From Bacillota bacterium (GTDB lineage Bacteria; Bacillota; Clostridia; Peptostreptococcales; Anaerovoracaceae), in contig JAEDMR010000008.1 in the NCBI GenBank assembly GCA_016302925.1, positions 1 to 21,805 on the forward strand: a stretch of DNA of 21,805 nucleotides, given 5' to 3'. Below the pieces are notes generated by a model, which was given only the letters and a program-made list of their open reading frames with translations, had not been told where the DNA came from and searched no databases. This document shows, piece after piece, positions 6,655-14,920 of the stretch (positions are counted from its first letter, which is position 1; the number at the start of each line of letters is the position of its first letter). A program made the position numbers and the translations under genes.

Positions 6655-7536
6655 TTGAGTGTTTTTATTCAACAGTTTATCAACGGCCTTTCCATCGGCA
6701 GCATATATGCACTGATGGCAGTTGGCTATTCGCTGGTTTACAGCATTCTGAACTTTTCCAACTTCGCCCACGGCGGCGTGATCATGCTGGGTGCATACTT
6801 CGGTCTGTACGCAGTGACGCTGATCGGCGGCATGCCGTTCCTGGGGGCGCTGATCATCGCGGCTCTGCTGGCAGGACTGGTGGCAGTGGTTCTCGAAAAG
6901 ATCGCCTACCGCCCGCTGCGAAAGAGGAACGCGCCGGGCTTATACTTCATCATCTCCGCCATGGGTGCTTCCATTTTCCTGGAAAATCTGGTGATCGTAA
7001 CGATCGGACCGACCTTCCGCACGTATCCGCAGATGATCTCCAGAGAGCCGTTCACCTTCGGCAGCATTTCCATCAGCAGAATCGATGTGCTCATGTTCGT
7101 CATTGCAGCCATCAGCCTGGTCCTGCTGGTATTCATCATTGAAAAGACCAAAGTCGGTCTGGCCATCCGTGCCTGCTCCTACAGCGCCAAAGGAAGCAAT
7201 TTGATGGGGGTCAACGTAAACAGGATCATCTTCGTGATCTTCCTGCTGGGCGGTATGCTGGCCGGTGTGGCCGGAATGCTGTTCGGCATGAAATATACCG
7301 TATATCCGCAGATCGGTGTCATCACCAATAAGTCTTTCGTGGCAGCTGTCTTCGGCGGTCTGGGAAGCCTGCCGGGCGCCGTGATCGGCTCCATTCTGCT
7401 GGGACTCATCGAGACCTTCGGCGCAGGCTATATCGCCTCCAACTACAGAGACTTGATCGCGTTTTCCCTGCTGATCGTTGTTCTTGTCATCAAGCCGTCG
7501 GGCATCATGGGCAAGATCACGGAAGATAAGGCATAA
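6655..7536 (+). CDS. livH: LivH-type ABC transporter permease
   Basis: A 293-residue polytopic membrane protein of the branched-chain amino acid permease family. Family segments include the N-terminal FINGLSIGSIYALMAVGYSL, ILNFSNFAHGGVIMLGAY, the cytoplasmic YRPLRKRNAPG and the late VFGGLGSLPGAVIGSILLGLIE, which matches the family's coupling region. About eight hydrophobic segments are visible. Translation starts at TTG 6655: an AAAGGAGGGG site lies about 6 bases upstream and the first codons encode the conserved N terminus, so no ATG start is needed. It would pair with the following LivM-type permease to form the membrane channel. Confidence 0.9.
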   Translation: MSVFIQQFINGLSIGSIYALMAVGYSLVYSILNFSNFAHGGVIMLGAYFGLYAVTLIGGMPFLGALIIAALLAGLVAVVLEKIAYRPLRKRNAPGLYFIISAMGASIFLENLVIVTIGPTFRTYPQMISREPFTFGSISISRIDVLMFVIAAISLVLLVFIIEKTKVGLAIRACSYSAKGSNLMGVNVNRIIFVIFLLGGMLAGVAGMLFGMKYTVYPQIGVITNKSFVAAVFGGLGSLPGAVIGSILLGLIETFGAGYIASNYRDLIAFSLLIVVLVIKPSGIMGKITEDKA

Positions 7537-7548
7537 GGAGGTGGGTAT

Positions 7549-8469
7549 ATGTTCAGTTGGTTTTATATCGAAGGGATACTCATCCTGGTGGGCGTCAACC
7601 TGATGGTGGTACTGGGGCTTTCCCTGCTGACCGGTTTCACAGGTCTGTTTTCCTTCGGCCATGCCGGCTTCATGGCCATCGGCGCCTACGTGTCGGCAAT
7701 CTGTACGTTACATTATCATATGCCGTTCCTGGTGGCCATGGTCCTGGGCGCCGTGGTCGCCATGATCATGTCCTTCCTCATCGGGTATTTCACCCTGGGA
7801 CTGAAGGGAGACTATTTCTGTATCGCCACCCTGGGATTCGGGGAATCGGTCCGTCTGATCTTCGACAACCTGGACTTTTTCGGCGGTGCCAGAGGCCTGT
7901 CTTCCATTCCGATGGTCACCACCTTTGAAATGGTACTGGTCATCTGTTTTCTGGCGGTAGTTGCCATGGTTCTGCTGATCCATTCCCGTCACGGCCGCAA
8001 TATGATCGCCATCCGGGAAGAGGAGCTGGCTTCGCAGGCCATCGGCATCAATGTATTCCGTTACAAAATGATTTCTTTCGCCATTTCTGCTGCCTATGCA
8101 GCCATCGGCGGTGCCTTGTATGCCCACTATCTGGGGTATCTGCAGCCTCTGATGTTCCAATTGACAAAATCCACCGAGCTGACCATCATGGTGATCTTCG
8201 GCGGTTTGGGAAGTATCGGCGGAAGCGTCATCGGCGCCTTCTTCCTGACCTTTATTCCGGAGCTGTTCCGTGCCTTCGCCAGCTGGCGTCTGGTCTTCTA
8301 CGGCGCGGCGGTCATTCTGGTAATGATTACGCGGCCCCAGGGTCTCATGGGCGGCATGGAGCTGACCGATGTGGCAAAATGGGCGAAGAGAAAACTGTCC
8401 GGCGGCAAGGGCAAGAAGGGTAAGAAGAATGAACCGCCGGTGCTGCAGGAAGAAGGTGAATCGGCATGA
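7549..8469 (+). CDS. livM: LivM-type ABC transporter permease
   Basis: A 306-residue membrane protein of the same permease superfamily and the second channel subunit. Landmarks are LSLLTGFTGLFSFGHAGFMA near residues 24-43, FLIGYFTLGLKGDYFCIATLGFGE, the GRNMIAIREEELASQAIGIN coupling loop and VIFGGLGSIGGSVIGAFFLT. A Lys/Gly-rich tail (KLSGGKGKKGKKNEPP) closes the protein in the cytoplasm. AAGGAGG before the ATG at 7549 supports the start. The stop overlaps the next gene's start (ATGA), so translation is coupled to the LivG-type ATPase. Confidence 0.9.
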   Translation: MFSWFYIEGILILVGVNLMVVLGLSLLTGFTGLFSFGHAGFMAIGAYVSAICTLHYHMPFLVAMVLGAVVAMIMSFLIGYFTLGLKGDYFCIATLGFGESVRLIFDNLDFFGGARGLSSIPMVTTFEMVLVICFLAVVAMVLLIHSRHGRNMIAIREEELASQAIGINVFRYKMISFAISAAYAAIGGALYAHYLGYLQPLMFQLTKSTELTIMVIFGGLGSIGGSVIGAFFLTFIPELFRAFASWRLVFYGAAVILVMITRPQGLMGGMELTDVAKWAKRKLSGGKGKKGKKNEPPVLQEEGESA

Positions 8470-9341
8470 AAGATGTATTGAAACTGGATCATGTAACGAA
8501 GCGGTTCGGCGGTCTGACCGCCGTGGGAGATGTGAGCTTCAACATAAAAGAAGGAGAAATTTTCGGACTGATCGGACCAAATGGTGCCGGGAAGACCACC
8601 ATCTTTAATTTGATCACCGCAGTATATTCCCTGACGGAAGGAACCATTACCTTCGGCGATCAGGTCATCGCAGAGGCAGATCCGTACGGCGGCGGAATCA
8701 TCGAAGGTGCGAAACGGAGGCTGTTCTGGCATCCCATGAAGCCGTTCCAGATTGCAGAAGCGGGCATTACACGTACCTTCCAGAATATTCGTCTGTTTAA
8801 GAAGCTGTCGGTCTATGAGAACGTACTGACCGCCTGCCACAGAAGTGCGGACTACGGCCTGGGTGTATCTTTCCTGCCGAGAAAGATCCCGTTTACGAAA
8901 GTGGTCCTTCCGTGGGCGAAGAGTATCACCCGCCAGGAGGAAGAACTGCGGGAAAAAGCAGAAGAGCTTCTGAAAATGATGGGGCTGTGGGACTACCGTG
9001 AAATGACAGCCGCAAATCTGCCGTACGGCCTGCAGAGAAAGCTGGAGATCGCCCGGGCACTGGCACTGGATCCGAAGCTGCTGCTGCTGGATGAACCGGC
9101 AGCCGGCATGAACCCGGAAGAGACTCTGGCGCTGCTGGATCTGATAAAGGAAATCCGGGATAAATTCCATCTGACCGTACTGATCATCGAACATCATATG
9201 GATCTGATCATGAAACTGTGCGACCGGATTTATGTGCTGAACTTCGGTAAATTCCTTGCAGAGGGCGTGCCGTCAGAGATCCAGAACAACAAAGATGTGG
9301 TGGAAGCATATCTGGGAAAGGAGGAAAGCACAGCATGCTGA
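8466..9341 (+). CDS. livG: LivG-type ABC transporter ATP-binding protein
   Basis: A 291-residue ATPase that would energise the liv-type importer at the inner membrane face. The Walker A is GPNGAGKT (residues 37-44); AGITRTFQNIRLFKKLSVYENVL carries the Q-loop; the signature is NLPYGLQRKLEIARAL; the Walker B is KLLLLDEPAAGMNPEE; and the H-loop is in LIIEHHMDLIM. The protein is longer than the usual LivG of about 255 residues because of an insertion between residues about 70 and 95 (ADPYGGGIIEGAKRRLFWHP), just before the Q-loop region. It overlaps LivM by ATGA, and its own end overlaps the LivF start, so the genes are translationally coupled. Confidence 0.9.
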   Translation: MKDVLKLDHVTKRFGGLTAVGDVSFNIKEGEIFGLIGPNGAGKTTIFNLITAVYSLTEGTITFGDQVIAEADPYGGGIIEGAKRRLFWHPMKPFQIAEAGITRTFQNIRLFKKLSVYENVLTACHRSADYGLGVSFLPRKIPFTKVVLPWAKSITRQEEELREKAEELLKMMGLWDYREMTAANLPYGLQRKLEIARALALDPKLLLLDEPAAGMNPEETLALLDLIKEIRDKFHLTVLIIEHHMDLIMKLCDRIYVLNFGKFLAEGVPSEIQNNKDVVEAYLGKEESTAC

Positions 9342-10036
9342 AAGTCAGAGATCTGAACGTATATTACGGCGGCATTCATGCCATCCGCGGTGTGGACATC
9401 GATGTGCAGAAGGGAAACATCGTGACCATCATCGGCAGCAACGGTGCGGGGAAATCCTCTCTCCTGAATTCCATCAGCGGCATTGTGAAATATCAGGGCT
9501 TCATCGAGTTTGAAGGAAAGCCTCTGCCGACCCAGGCCCATAACGTGGTGAAAAGCGGAATCTGCCAGGTGCCGGAAGGGCGGATCATTTTCGCCAACCT
9601 GACGGTGCAGGAAAACCTGAAGATGGGTGCATATCTGCGCAATGACAAAAAAGCCACGGAAGCAGATTTTGAGAGGGTGTATGAACTCTTCCCGCGGCTG
9701 AAGGAAAGAGAAAAACAGATCGCAGGCACACTTTCCGGCGGGGAGCAGCAGATGCTGGCCATGGGCCGGGGACTCATGTCCTCACCGGAGCTGATCCTTC
9801 TGGATGAACCGTCCCTGGGACTGGCGCCGCTGCTGATCAACACCATCTTTGAGATCATCAAAGAGATCAAAGCCATGGGGAAAACCATTCTGCTGGTGGA
9901 GCAGAATGCCTTTAAGGCACTGTCCGTAGCAGATGAGGCCTATGTGCTGGAGCAGGGTGTCATCACCGCATCCGGCAAGGCAAGCGACCTGATCAAAGAC
10001 CCGAAAATTCAAGAAGCATATCTGGGGAAAAAATAA
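9335..10036 (+). CDS. livF: LivF-type ABC transporter ATP-binding protein
   Basis: A 233-residue ATPase and the usual length for LivF, partner of the preceding LivG-type subunit. It shows Walker A GSNGAGKS (34-41), the Q-loop region SGICQVPEGRIIFANLTVQENL typical of LivF, signature LSGGEQQMLAMGRGLM, Walker B LILLDEPSLGLAP and H-loop region ILLVEQNAFKAL. The ATG lies inside the last codons of livG. It ends the liv-type operon; an intrinsic terminator follows 10 bases after the stop. Confidence 0.92.
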   Translation: MLKVRDLNVYYGGIHAIRGVDIDVQKGNIVTIIGSNGAGKSSLLNSISGIVKYQGFIEFEGKPLPTQAHNVVKSGICQVPEGRIIFANLTVQENLKMGAYLRNDKKATEADFERVYELFPRLKEREKQIAGTLSGGEQQMLAMGRGLMSSPELILLDEPSLGLAPLLINTIFEIIKEIKAMGKTILLVEQNAFKALSVADEAYVLEQGVITASGKASDLIKDPKIQEAYLGKK

Positions 10037-10046
10037 AACAAATGGG

Positions 10047-10081
10047 AAAAACCCGGGCATTCCAGGTGCCGCGGGTTTTTT
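10047..10081 (+). terminator. Rho-independent terminator of the liv-type operon
   Basis: AAAAACCCG (10047-10055) pairs with CGGGTTTTT (10072-10080). An inner GGCA/TGCC pair and one bulged G extend the stem. The T-run continues into the -35 region of the next promoter. Confidence 0.85.
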
Positions 10082-10082
10082 C

Positions 10083-10111
10083 TTGCTTTTTATGTTTCCC
10101 GGTGGTATAAT
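10083..10111 (+). promoter_or_regulatory. Promoter of the BMP/nucleoside ABC operon
   Basis: TTGCTT (10083-10088), an exact 17-bp spacer and a perfect TATAAT (10106-10111). The predicted start near 10118 leaves a short leader of about 36 bases, too short for a riboswitch. Confidence 0.75.
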
Positions 10112-10153
10112 GTATGCGTCGGAATTTTTTATTCTATGATAACGGAGGAAAAA

Positions 10154-11164
10154 ATGAAAAAGAGTATTTCACTTTTAGTCGTTCTGGCTCTGATTCTGTC
10201 CCTGTTCGCTCTGGTGGGCTGCGGCGGAGAAGAGGCAGAAGACGATGCCCTGACCGTCACCGTTGTCGTTTCTGCAGGATTTGGCGATAAGTCCTTTAAC
10301 GACTCCGCCAAGGATGGTGCAGACCGGCTGGCAGCAGACAAGGGCATTGTTGTAAACTATATAGAGTGCAACAAGGAAGGAATCAAGCAGAAGCTGATGG
10401 ATGCCGCAGAAGTCTCCGACTTCGTTGTGGCAGTGGGCTGGGAATGCTATGAGATCGAGGAGGTTGCACCGGAATATCCGGATACGAAGTTCATCTTCGT
10501 TGATAACCCGGTGGAAACCATCGCAGATATTCCGAACCTGCTGTGCATCACTTATGCACAGAATGAAGGTTCCTTCCTGGCTGGTTATATCGCTGCACAG
10601 ATGTCTAAGACCGGTGTGGTTGGCGCAGTAGGCGGCGATGACGGAGACGTCATCGGTGACTTCCTGGTAGGCTATAAACAGGGTGCAGAATATGCAAATC
10701 CTGACATCAAGGTGGAAACCATCATCGCAGGTGATTATGAAGACCCGGCTCTGGGTAAGGAATGTGCCCTGACCCTGGCAGACAAGGGTGCCGACGTGAT
10801 TTTCAACGTGGCAGGCAATACCGGAAACGGAATTTTCGAAGCGGCACAGGAGAAGAGCTTCTATGCCATCGGCGTGGATGCAGACCAGAAGCTGACCAAT
10901 CCGGAATATGATGATGTCATCATCTGCTCCATGAAGAAGGAAGTGGGTCAGTCTATCTACGATGCCATCGCTGGTTTCGCTGATAAAGGCACCTGGGAAG
11001 GCGGTAAGGTCCTGGTGACCGATATGGCCAACGGATACATCTCCATCGCTTACGGTGACGAAGAATCCACCCAGCAGGTTCCGGACTCTCTGAAGAGTGA
11101 AGTGGAAGACATGGCCGGAAAGATCATCAACGGTGAAATCGAAGTGGAAACCACAAGACAGTAG
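10154..11164 (+). CDS. BMP-family (nucleoside-type) ABC transporter substrate-binding lipoprotein
   Basis: A 336-residue lipoprotein of the BMP/PnrA/Med family, the binding subunit of purine-nucleoside-type importers such as B. subtilis NupNOPQ. The signal peptide MKKSISLLVVLALILSLF leads to lipobox LVGC with Cys23. Family landmarks are FGDKSFNDSAKDGADRLA, FIFVDNPV, YAQNEGSFLAGYIAAQMSKTGVVGAVGG, GADVIFNVAGNTGNGIFEAA and FYAIGVDADQ. An ATG at 10136 is also in frame, but GGAGG at 10144-10148 directs initiation to 10154. A terminator-like hairpin separates it from the ATPase gene. The exact ligand (guanosine, other nucleosides, or another small molecule) cannot be read from sequence. Confidence 0.9.
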   Translation: MKKSISLLVVLALILSLFALVGCGGEEAEDDALTVTVVVSAGFGDKSFNDSAKDGADRLAADKGIVVNYIECNKEGIKQKLMDAAEVSDFVVAVGWECYEIEEVAPEYPDTKFIFVDNPVETIADIPNLLCITYAQNEGSFLAGYIAAQMSKTGVVGAVGGDDGDVIGDFLVGYKQGAEYANPDIKVETIIAGDYEDPALGKECALTLADKGADVIFNVAGNTGNGIFEAAQEKSFYAIGVDADQKLTNPEYDDVIICSMKKEVGQSIYDAIAGFADKGTWEGGKVLVTDMANGYISIAYGDEESTQQVPDSLKSEVEDMAGKIINGEIEVETTRQ

Positions 11165-11182
11165 CAGAATACAAGACAGTAG
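11153..11182 (+). repeat. 12-bp direct repeat spanning a stop codon
   Basis: ACAAGACAGTAG occurs at 11153-11164 and 11171-11182, an 18-bp period in the same reading frame. The first copy contains the gene's stop codon. This looks like a small slippage duplication of the gene end. Confidence 0.75.
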
Positions 11183-11201
11183 TCACAATGTATCGCTGAA
11201 A

Positions 11202-11233
11202 AAGGCGTAGCGTTTCATGCGCTGCGCCTTCTT
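11202..11233 (+). terminator. Intra-operon terminator-like hairpin
   Basis: AAGGCGTAGCG (11202-11212) pairs with CGCTGCGCCTT (11220-11230), with one G-U pair and a 7-base loop, followed by CTTTAT. The T-run is weak, suggesting partial termination between the binding-protein gene and the ATPase gene. Confidence 0.6.
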
Positions 11234-11264
11234 TATATTACGAAACGAAATGAGGGAACAGAAG

Positions 11265-12794
11265 GTGCAGGATACCATAATAAAATTTGATCATATTTCC
11301 ATGCAGTTTCCGGGGGTACTGGCCAATGACGATGTTTCTCTGGATATCCGGAAAGGTGAGGTTTTCGCGCTGGTAGGCGAAAACGGTGCGGGAAAGAGTA
11401 CGCTGATGAATATCCTCTACGGAATCCACACGCCGACCAGCGGAGAGATTTACATAAAGGACAGGAAGCTTACCCGCCATGAACCGGGAGAATCCATCGC
11501 CGCCGGCATCGGTATGGTGCACCAGCATTTCATGCTGGTACCGTCCTTTACGGTGGCACAGAACATCGTCCTGAGCCGTGAGCCGCGGAAGATGGGCTTC
11601 TTTTACGATCTGAAACAGGCAGAGAAAGAAGCAGAAAACCTGGTGGCAGAATACGGGCTGAAGGTGGATCCGAAGGCTACCGTCGGCGAAATCAGCGTCG
11701 GCCTGCAGCAGCGGGTTGAGATTTTGAAGACGCTTTATCGGGGAGCGGAGATCCTGATTTTGGATGAGCCTACGGCGGTATTGACGCCCCAGGAAACGGA
11801 AGAACTCTTCGCCGTCATCCGCCGCATTGTAAAAGAAAAGAATATGACAGTGATCATCATCACCCATAAGCTGTACGAGGTCATGGCAATTTCCGACCGT
11901 GTGGGCGTCATGCGGCAGGGAAAGCTCATCGGTGTAGAGGAAACGAAGAATGTGAATGAACGGATCCTGGCGTCCATGATGGTAGGCAGGGAAGTGCTGC
12001 TGGATCAGCTGGAAAAGACCGGAACGCCGGGGCAGGTGCTCATCGACGTGCGGGACGTCCATGCGGACGACAACCGGGGTCTGCCGGCGGTCAACGGCGT
12101 TTCTCTCCGGGTCCGGGCAGGAGAGATTCTGGGGATTGCAGCCATCGAAGGCAACGGCCAGAGCGAGCTGCTGGAGGTCATCACCGGCATGCGGCCGCTC
12201 CGCAGCGGAGAGATTCACATCGCCGGTCAGAATGCATCGGGCAAAACACCGGGCGAAATCCGGGACATGGGCCTGGCCCATATACCGGAAGACCGGATCG
12301 CCACCGGGGTATCCAGCCAGTCCTCGGTGAAGGAAAATCTGATCATCGGAAAAGAGCGGCGGCCGGAGTTTGCGAAAAAAGGCATCCATCTGCGCCAGTC
12401 CTCCATCGCCCGTTACGCGTCGGATCTCTTCACAAAATATGATCTGCGGGGTGCCGGTATCGAGACCGGGGCGGGGTCTCTGTCCGGGGGAAATATGCAG
12501 AAGGTGGTGGTTGCGAGGGAGTTCTCCTTCGATACACCGATTCTGGTCATCGCCCAGCCGACCCGGGGCGTTGATATCGGTGCCATGGAATTTATTCACA
12601 AGCAGATCATTGCCAAGCGGAATGAGGGATGTGCGATCCTGCTGGTCAGCGCCGATCTGGACGAGGTGCTGCGGCTCTCAGACAGAGTGATCACCTTGTA
12701 CGAAGGAAGAGTTACCGGCCAGTTTGAAGCCGGAAAAATCGATAAAATGGAAATCGGTTACTATATGACAGGAAACAGAAAGGAGGAGGCGTAG
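11265..12794 (+). CDS. Nucleoside-type ABC transporter ATP-binding protein (two ATPase domains)
   Basis: A fused double ATPase of about 509 residues, matching NupO/YufO-type and sugar-importer ATPases. Domain 1: Walker A GENGAGKS (38-45), MVHQHFMLVPSFTVAQNIVL Q-loop region, signature ISVGLQQRVEIL, Walker B ILILDEPTAVLTPQE. Domain 2: a degenerate Walker A (GNGQSELLEV without the lysine, as is normal for this family), LSGGNMQKVVVAREF and IAQPTRGVDIGA. The frame opens at 11217, but that ATG lies in a hairpin. The ATG at 11250 lacks a ribosome binding site, while GTG 11265 has GAGGG 8 bases upstream; the start remains uncertain between 11250 and 11265. Two permease genes follow immediately. Confidence 0.88.
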   Translation: MQDTIIKFDHISMQFPGVLANDDVSLDIRKGEVFALVGENGAGKSTLMNILYGIHTPTSGEIYIKDRKLTRHEPGESIAAGIGMVHQHFMLVPSFTVAQNIVLSREPRKMGFFYDLKQAEKEAENLVAEYGLKVDPKATVGEISVGLQQRVEILKTLYRGAEILILDEPTAVLTPQETEELFAVIRRIVKEKNMTVIIITHKLYEVMAISDRVGVMRQGKLIGVEETKNVNERILASMMVGREVLLDQLEKTGTPGQVLIDVRDVHADDNRGLPAVNGVSLRVRAGEILGIAAIEGNGQSELLEVITGMRPLRSGEIHIAGQNASGKTPGEIRDMGLAHIPEDRIATGVSSQSSVKENLIIGKERRPEFAKKGIHLRQSSIARYASDLFTKYDLRGAGIETGAGSLSGGNMQKVVVAREFSFDTPILVIAQPTRGVDIGAMEFIHKQIIAKRNEGCAILLVSADLDEVLRLSDRVITLYEGRVTGQFEAGKIDKMEIGYYMTGNRKEEA

Positions 12795-12795
12795 G

Positions 12796-13905
12796 ATGAA
12801 GGGCATTCTGAAAAAAATAGCGGACAACCGGAACTATCTGGTATCGCTGGCTCTCAGTATTCTGGCAGCTTTTCTCATCGGTGCACTGCTGATGATGGTG
12901 ACCGGATATAATCCGGCGGCCGGTTACAGCGCCATGCTGAAGGGCGCCTTCGGTTCCTCCAGAGTATTCGGAAACACCCTGGCCAAGATGCTGACCCTCT
13001 GTCTGACCGGTCTGGCTACGGCGGTGGGCGCCAGAGCCGGCCTGTTCAATGTGGGCGGTGAAGGACAGCTGTACCTGGGCGGCATGGCAGCCACGGTGGT
13101 GGGGATATGGCTCTGCGGCCTGTCTCCGGTCATCGTTGTGCCTCTGGCATTTGCTGCAGCCATCATCGCAGGCGGCTTTTATGCCTGGGTTCCGGCGGTC
13201 CTGAAGGTGAAGCTGAATGTCAGCGAGGTCATCACCACCATCATGCTCAATTCGGTGGCAATCTACTTCTGCACCTGGCTGTGCAACGGGCCGCTGAAAT
13301 CCGCTGACAAGGGGATTTCCGGAGCCACCGATGCGGTGCCGGATAACTTTGTGTTCGGACAGGTCATCGCCCGTTCCAATCTGAGTACTGCCATCTTTTA
13401 CAGTGCGGTCATCGCCTTCCTCTGCTGGTACATCATGGAGAAGACAAGCATCGGACTGGAAATGAAGGTGACGGGAAAAAATCCGCGGTTTGCCTTTTTC
13501 TCGGGCCTGAAAAAGGATAAAATCATGATCTGGGCCATGGTGGCTTCCGGTGCCATCTGCGGTCTGGTTGGCATGTTTGAGGTATACGGGTACCAGCACC
13601 GGTTCCTGCCGACCATCAGCAACGAGTTCTTCTTCGACGGCATGCTGGTGGCAATGATCATGAATTACAGCCCGCTGGGAATCATTCTCATGAGCTTCTT
13701 CTTCGCCGTCATCGATATCGGTGCCGGCGCCATGGAGCTTTCCACGGGAATTTCCCATGAGCTTTCGGATATCATTTTCGCCATCATTATTTTCCTGATG
13801 GCTGCAGAAGGCGGTATTTCCAGAGCCTTCAGTGCACGGCAGCTTCAGAAGAAAGCCCGTAAAAAAATCAGCATGGATGCGGAAAAGGAGGTGCAGAAGG
13901 GATGA
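12796..13905 (+). CDS. Nucleoside-type ABC transporter permease (first subunit)
   Basis: A 369-residue polytopic membrane protein of the BPD_transp_2 family, like B. subtilis NupP. Landmarks: LMMVTGYNPAAGYSAMLKGAFG, LTGLATAVGARAGLFNVGGEGQLYLGGMAA, LKVKLNVSEVITTIMLNSVA, the coupling loop MKVTGKNPRFAFFSGLKKDKIM, and the very hydrophobic C-terminal helices. A basic tail (SARQLQKKARKKIS) ends in the cytoplasm. It starts one base after the ATPase stop, with AAAGGAGGAGG upstream, and overlaps the next gene by ATGA. Confidence 0.9.
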   Translation: MKGILKKIADNRNYLVSLALSILAAFLIGALLMMVTGYNPAAGYSAMLKGAFGSSRVFGNTLAKMLTLCLTGLATAVGARAGLFNVGGEGQLYLGGMAATVVGIWLCGLSPVIVVPLAFAAAIIAGGFYAWVPAVLKVKLNVSEVITTIMLNSVAIYFCTWLCNGPLKSADKGISGATDAVPDNFVFGQVIARSNLSTAIFYSAVIAFLCWYIMEKTSIGLEMKVTGKNPRFAFFSGLKKDKIMIWAMVASGAICGLVGMFEVYGYQHRFLPTISNEFFFDGMLVAMIMNYSPLGIILMSFFFAVIDIGAGAMELSTGISHELSDIIFAIIIFLMAAEGGISRAFSARQLQKKARKKISMDAEKEVQKG

Positions 13906-14816
13906 ATCAGATTTTAGAAGTGTTTAACATGGGACTTCTGCAGAATACGCTCCGGTCCGCCACGCCGGTGGTGCTGGCTGCCATGGGGGGACTTCTGACG
14001 GAGCATGCCGGCATCATGAACATCGGTATGGATGGCATGATCCTGATGGGGGCTTTCGTGGCCGTGGCAGTCAGCTTCACTCTGTCCAGTGCAGCGCTGG
14101 GAGTGGTGGCTGCCGTTGCCATGGGCATCCTGGTGGGTCTGTTCTTTGCGCTGTTTGTGGTGAAGCTGAAAAGCGATGAGTTTATCATCGGTATGGCGCT
14201 GAATACCTTCGCCGGTGCACTGACGGTATACCTGCTCCGGTCTATCTTCGGCGTGAAGGGGACCTTTTCGGATAAGGGCATCGTGGGTCTGCCGAAGATC
14301 CATCTGGACTTCCTGGATCATATCCCGTTCCTGGGGCCTCTGCTGAACGATAATTCCATGTTTGTCTATGTGACATGGGTCCTTGTGTTTCTCACCTGGC
14401 TCTTTCTGTATCGGACGCCTTACGGTTTCTGGATGCGGGCAGCCGGGGAGCATCCGCAGTCGCTGGAAACTGCCGGCATCAGTCCGGTTCGCATGAAATT
14501 CCTGGCCAGCGTCCTTTGCGGCATTTTCTGCGGATTCGCAGGCGCCCATCTGTCTCTTGGGTATCTGACCATGTTTACCGAGGGCATGAGCGGAGACCGG
14601 GGCTTCATCGCCTTTGCCTGTGTGCTGTTCGGCATGGCCAATCCGCCGAAGGTATTTCTGGCGGCGCTGCTTTTCGGATTCCTGCAGGCCCTGGGCCTGC
14701 GGCTGCAGAGCGTGGGTGTGCCGGCTGACCTGACTTCCATCATTCCGTACGCTTCGACAGTGCTGATGATGGTCTATGTGGTGGTCAGCGGAAACAAAAA
14801 GAAGAAAAAGGGATAG
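13902..14816 (+). CDS. Nucleoside-type ABC transporter permease (second subunit)
   Basis: A 304-residue polytopic permease, like NupQ/YufQ. It shows TLRSATPVVLAAMGGLLTEHAGIMNIGMDGMILMGAF, KLKSDEFIIGMALNTFAGALTVYLLR, the coupling loop MRAAGEHPQSLETAGISPVRMK and GFAGAHLSLGYLTMFTEGMSGDRGFIAFA, all characteristic of the second permease in BMP-linked transporters. AAGGAGG lies upstream of the ATG, which overlaps the preceding stop. This completes a four-gene importer (binding lipoprotein, double ATPase, two permeases). No clear terminator follows. Confidence 0.9.
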   Translation: MNQILEVFNMGLLQNTLRSATPVVLAAMGGLLTEHAGIMNIGMDGMILMGAFVAVAVSFTLSSAALGVVAAVAMGILVGLFFALFVVKLKSDEFIIGMALNTFAGALTVYLLRSIFGVKGTFSDKGIVGLPKIHLDFLDHIPFLGPLLNDNSMFVYVTWVLVFLTWLFLYRTPYGFWMRAAGEHPQSLETAGISPVRMKFLASVLCGIFCGFAGAHLSLGYLTMFTEGMSGDRGFIAFACVLFGMANPPKVFLAALLFGFLQALGLRLQSVGVPADLTSIIPYASTVLMMVYVVVSGNKKKKKG

Positions 14817-14833
14817 GAATTCCGCAGATTCTG

Positions 14834-14842
14834 TGATACAAT
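14834..14842 (+). promoter_or_regulatory. Extended -10 promoter for the trigger-factor-like lipoprotein
   Basis: TGA directly followed by TACAAT (14837-14842). No good -35 is present. The predicted start is near 14849, with AAAGGGGAAAACC before the ATG at 14921. Confidence 0.45.
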
Positions 14843-14920
14843 AATAGACGTCCGAAAATCACCGGGCGAACAGATTTTGCGAAGTCAAAAAATATAAAAA
14901 GAAAATAAAGGGGAAAACCA

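Noticed and set aside
11217..11219. ATG at 11217 as start of the double ATPase
   Set aside because: It lies in the loop of the preceding hairpin with no ribosome binding site; GTG 11265 or ATG 11250 fit the family start.
11238..12599. 453-codon minus-strand open frame
   Set aside because: It is the exact shadow of the double ATPase gene, shows no family motifs and has no ribosome binding site.
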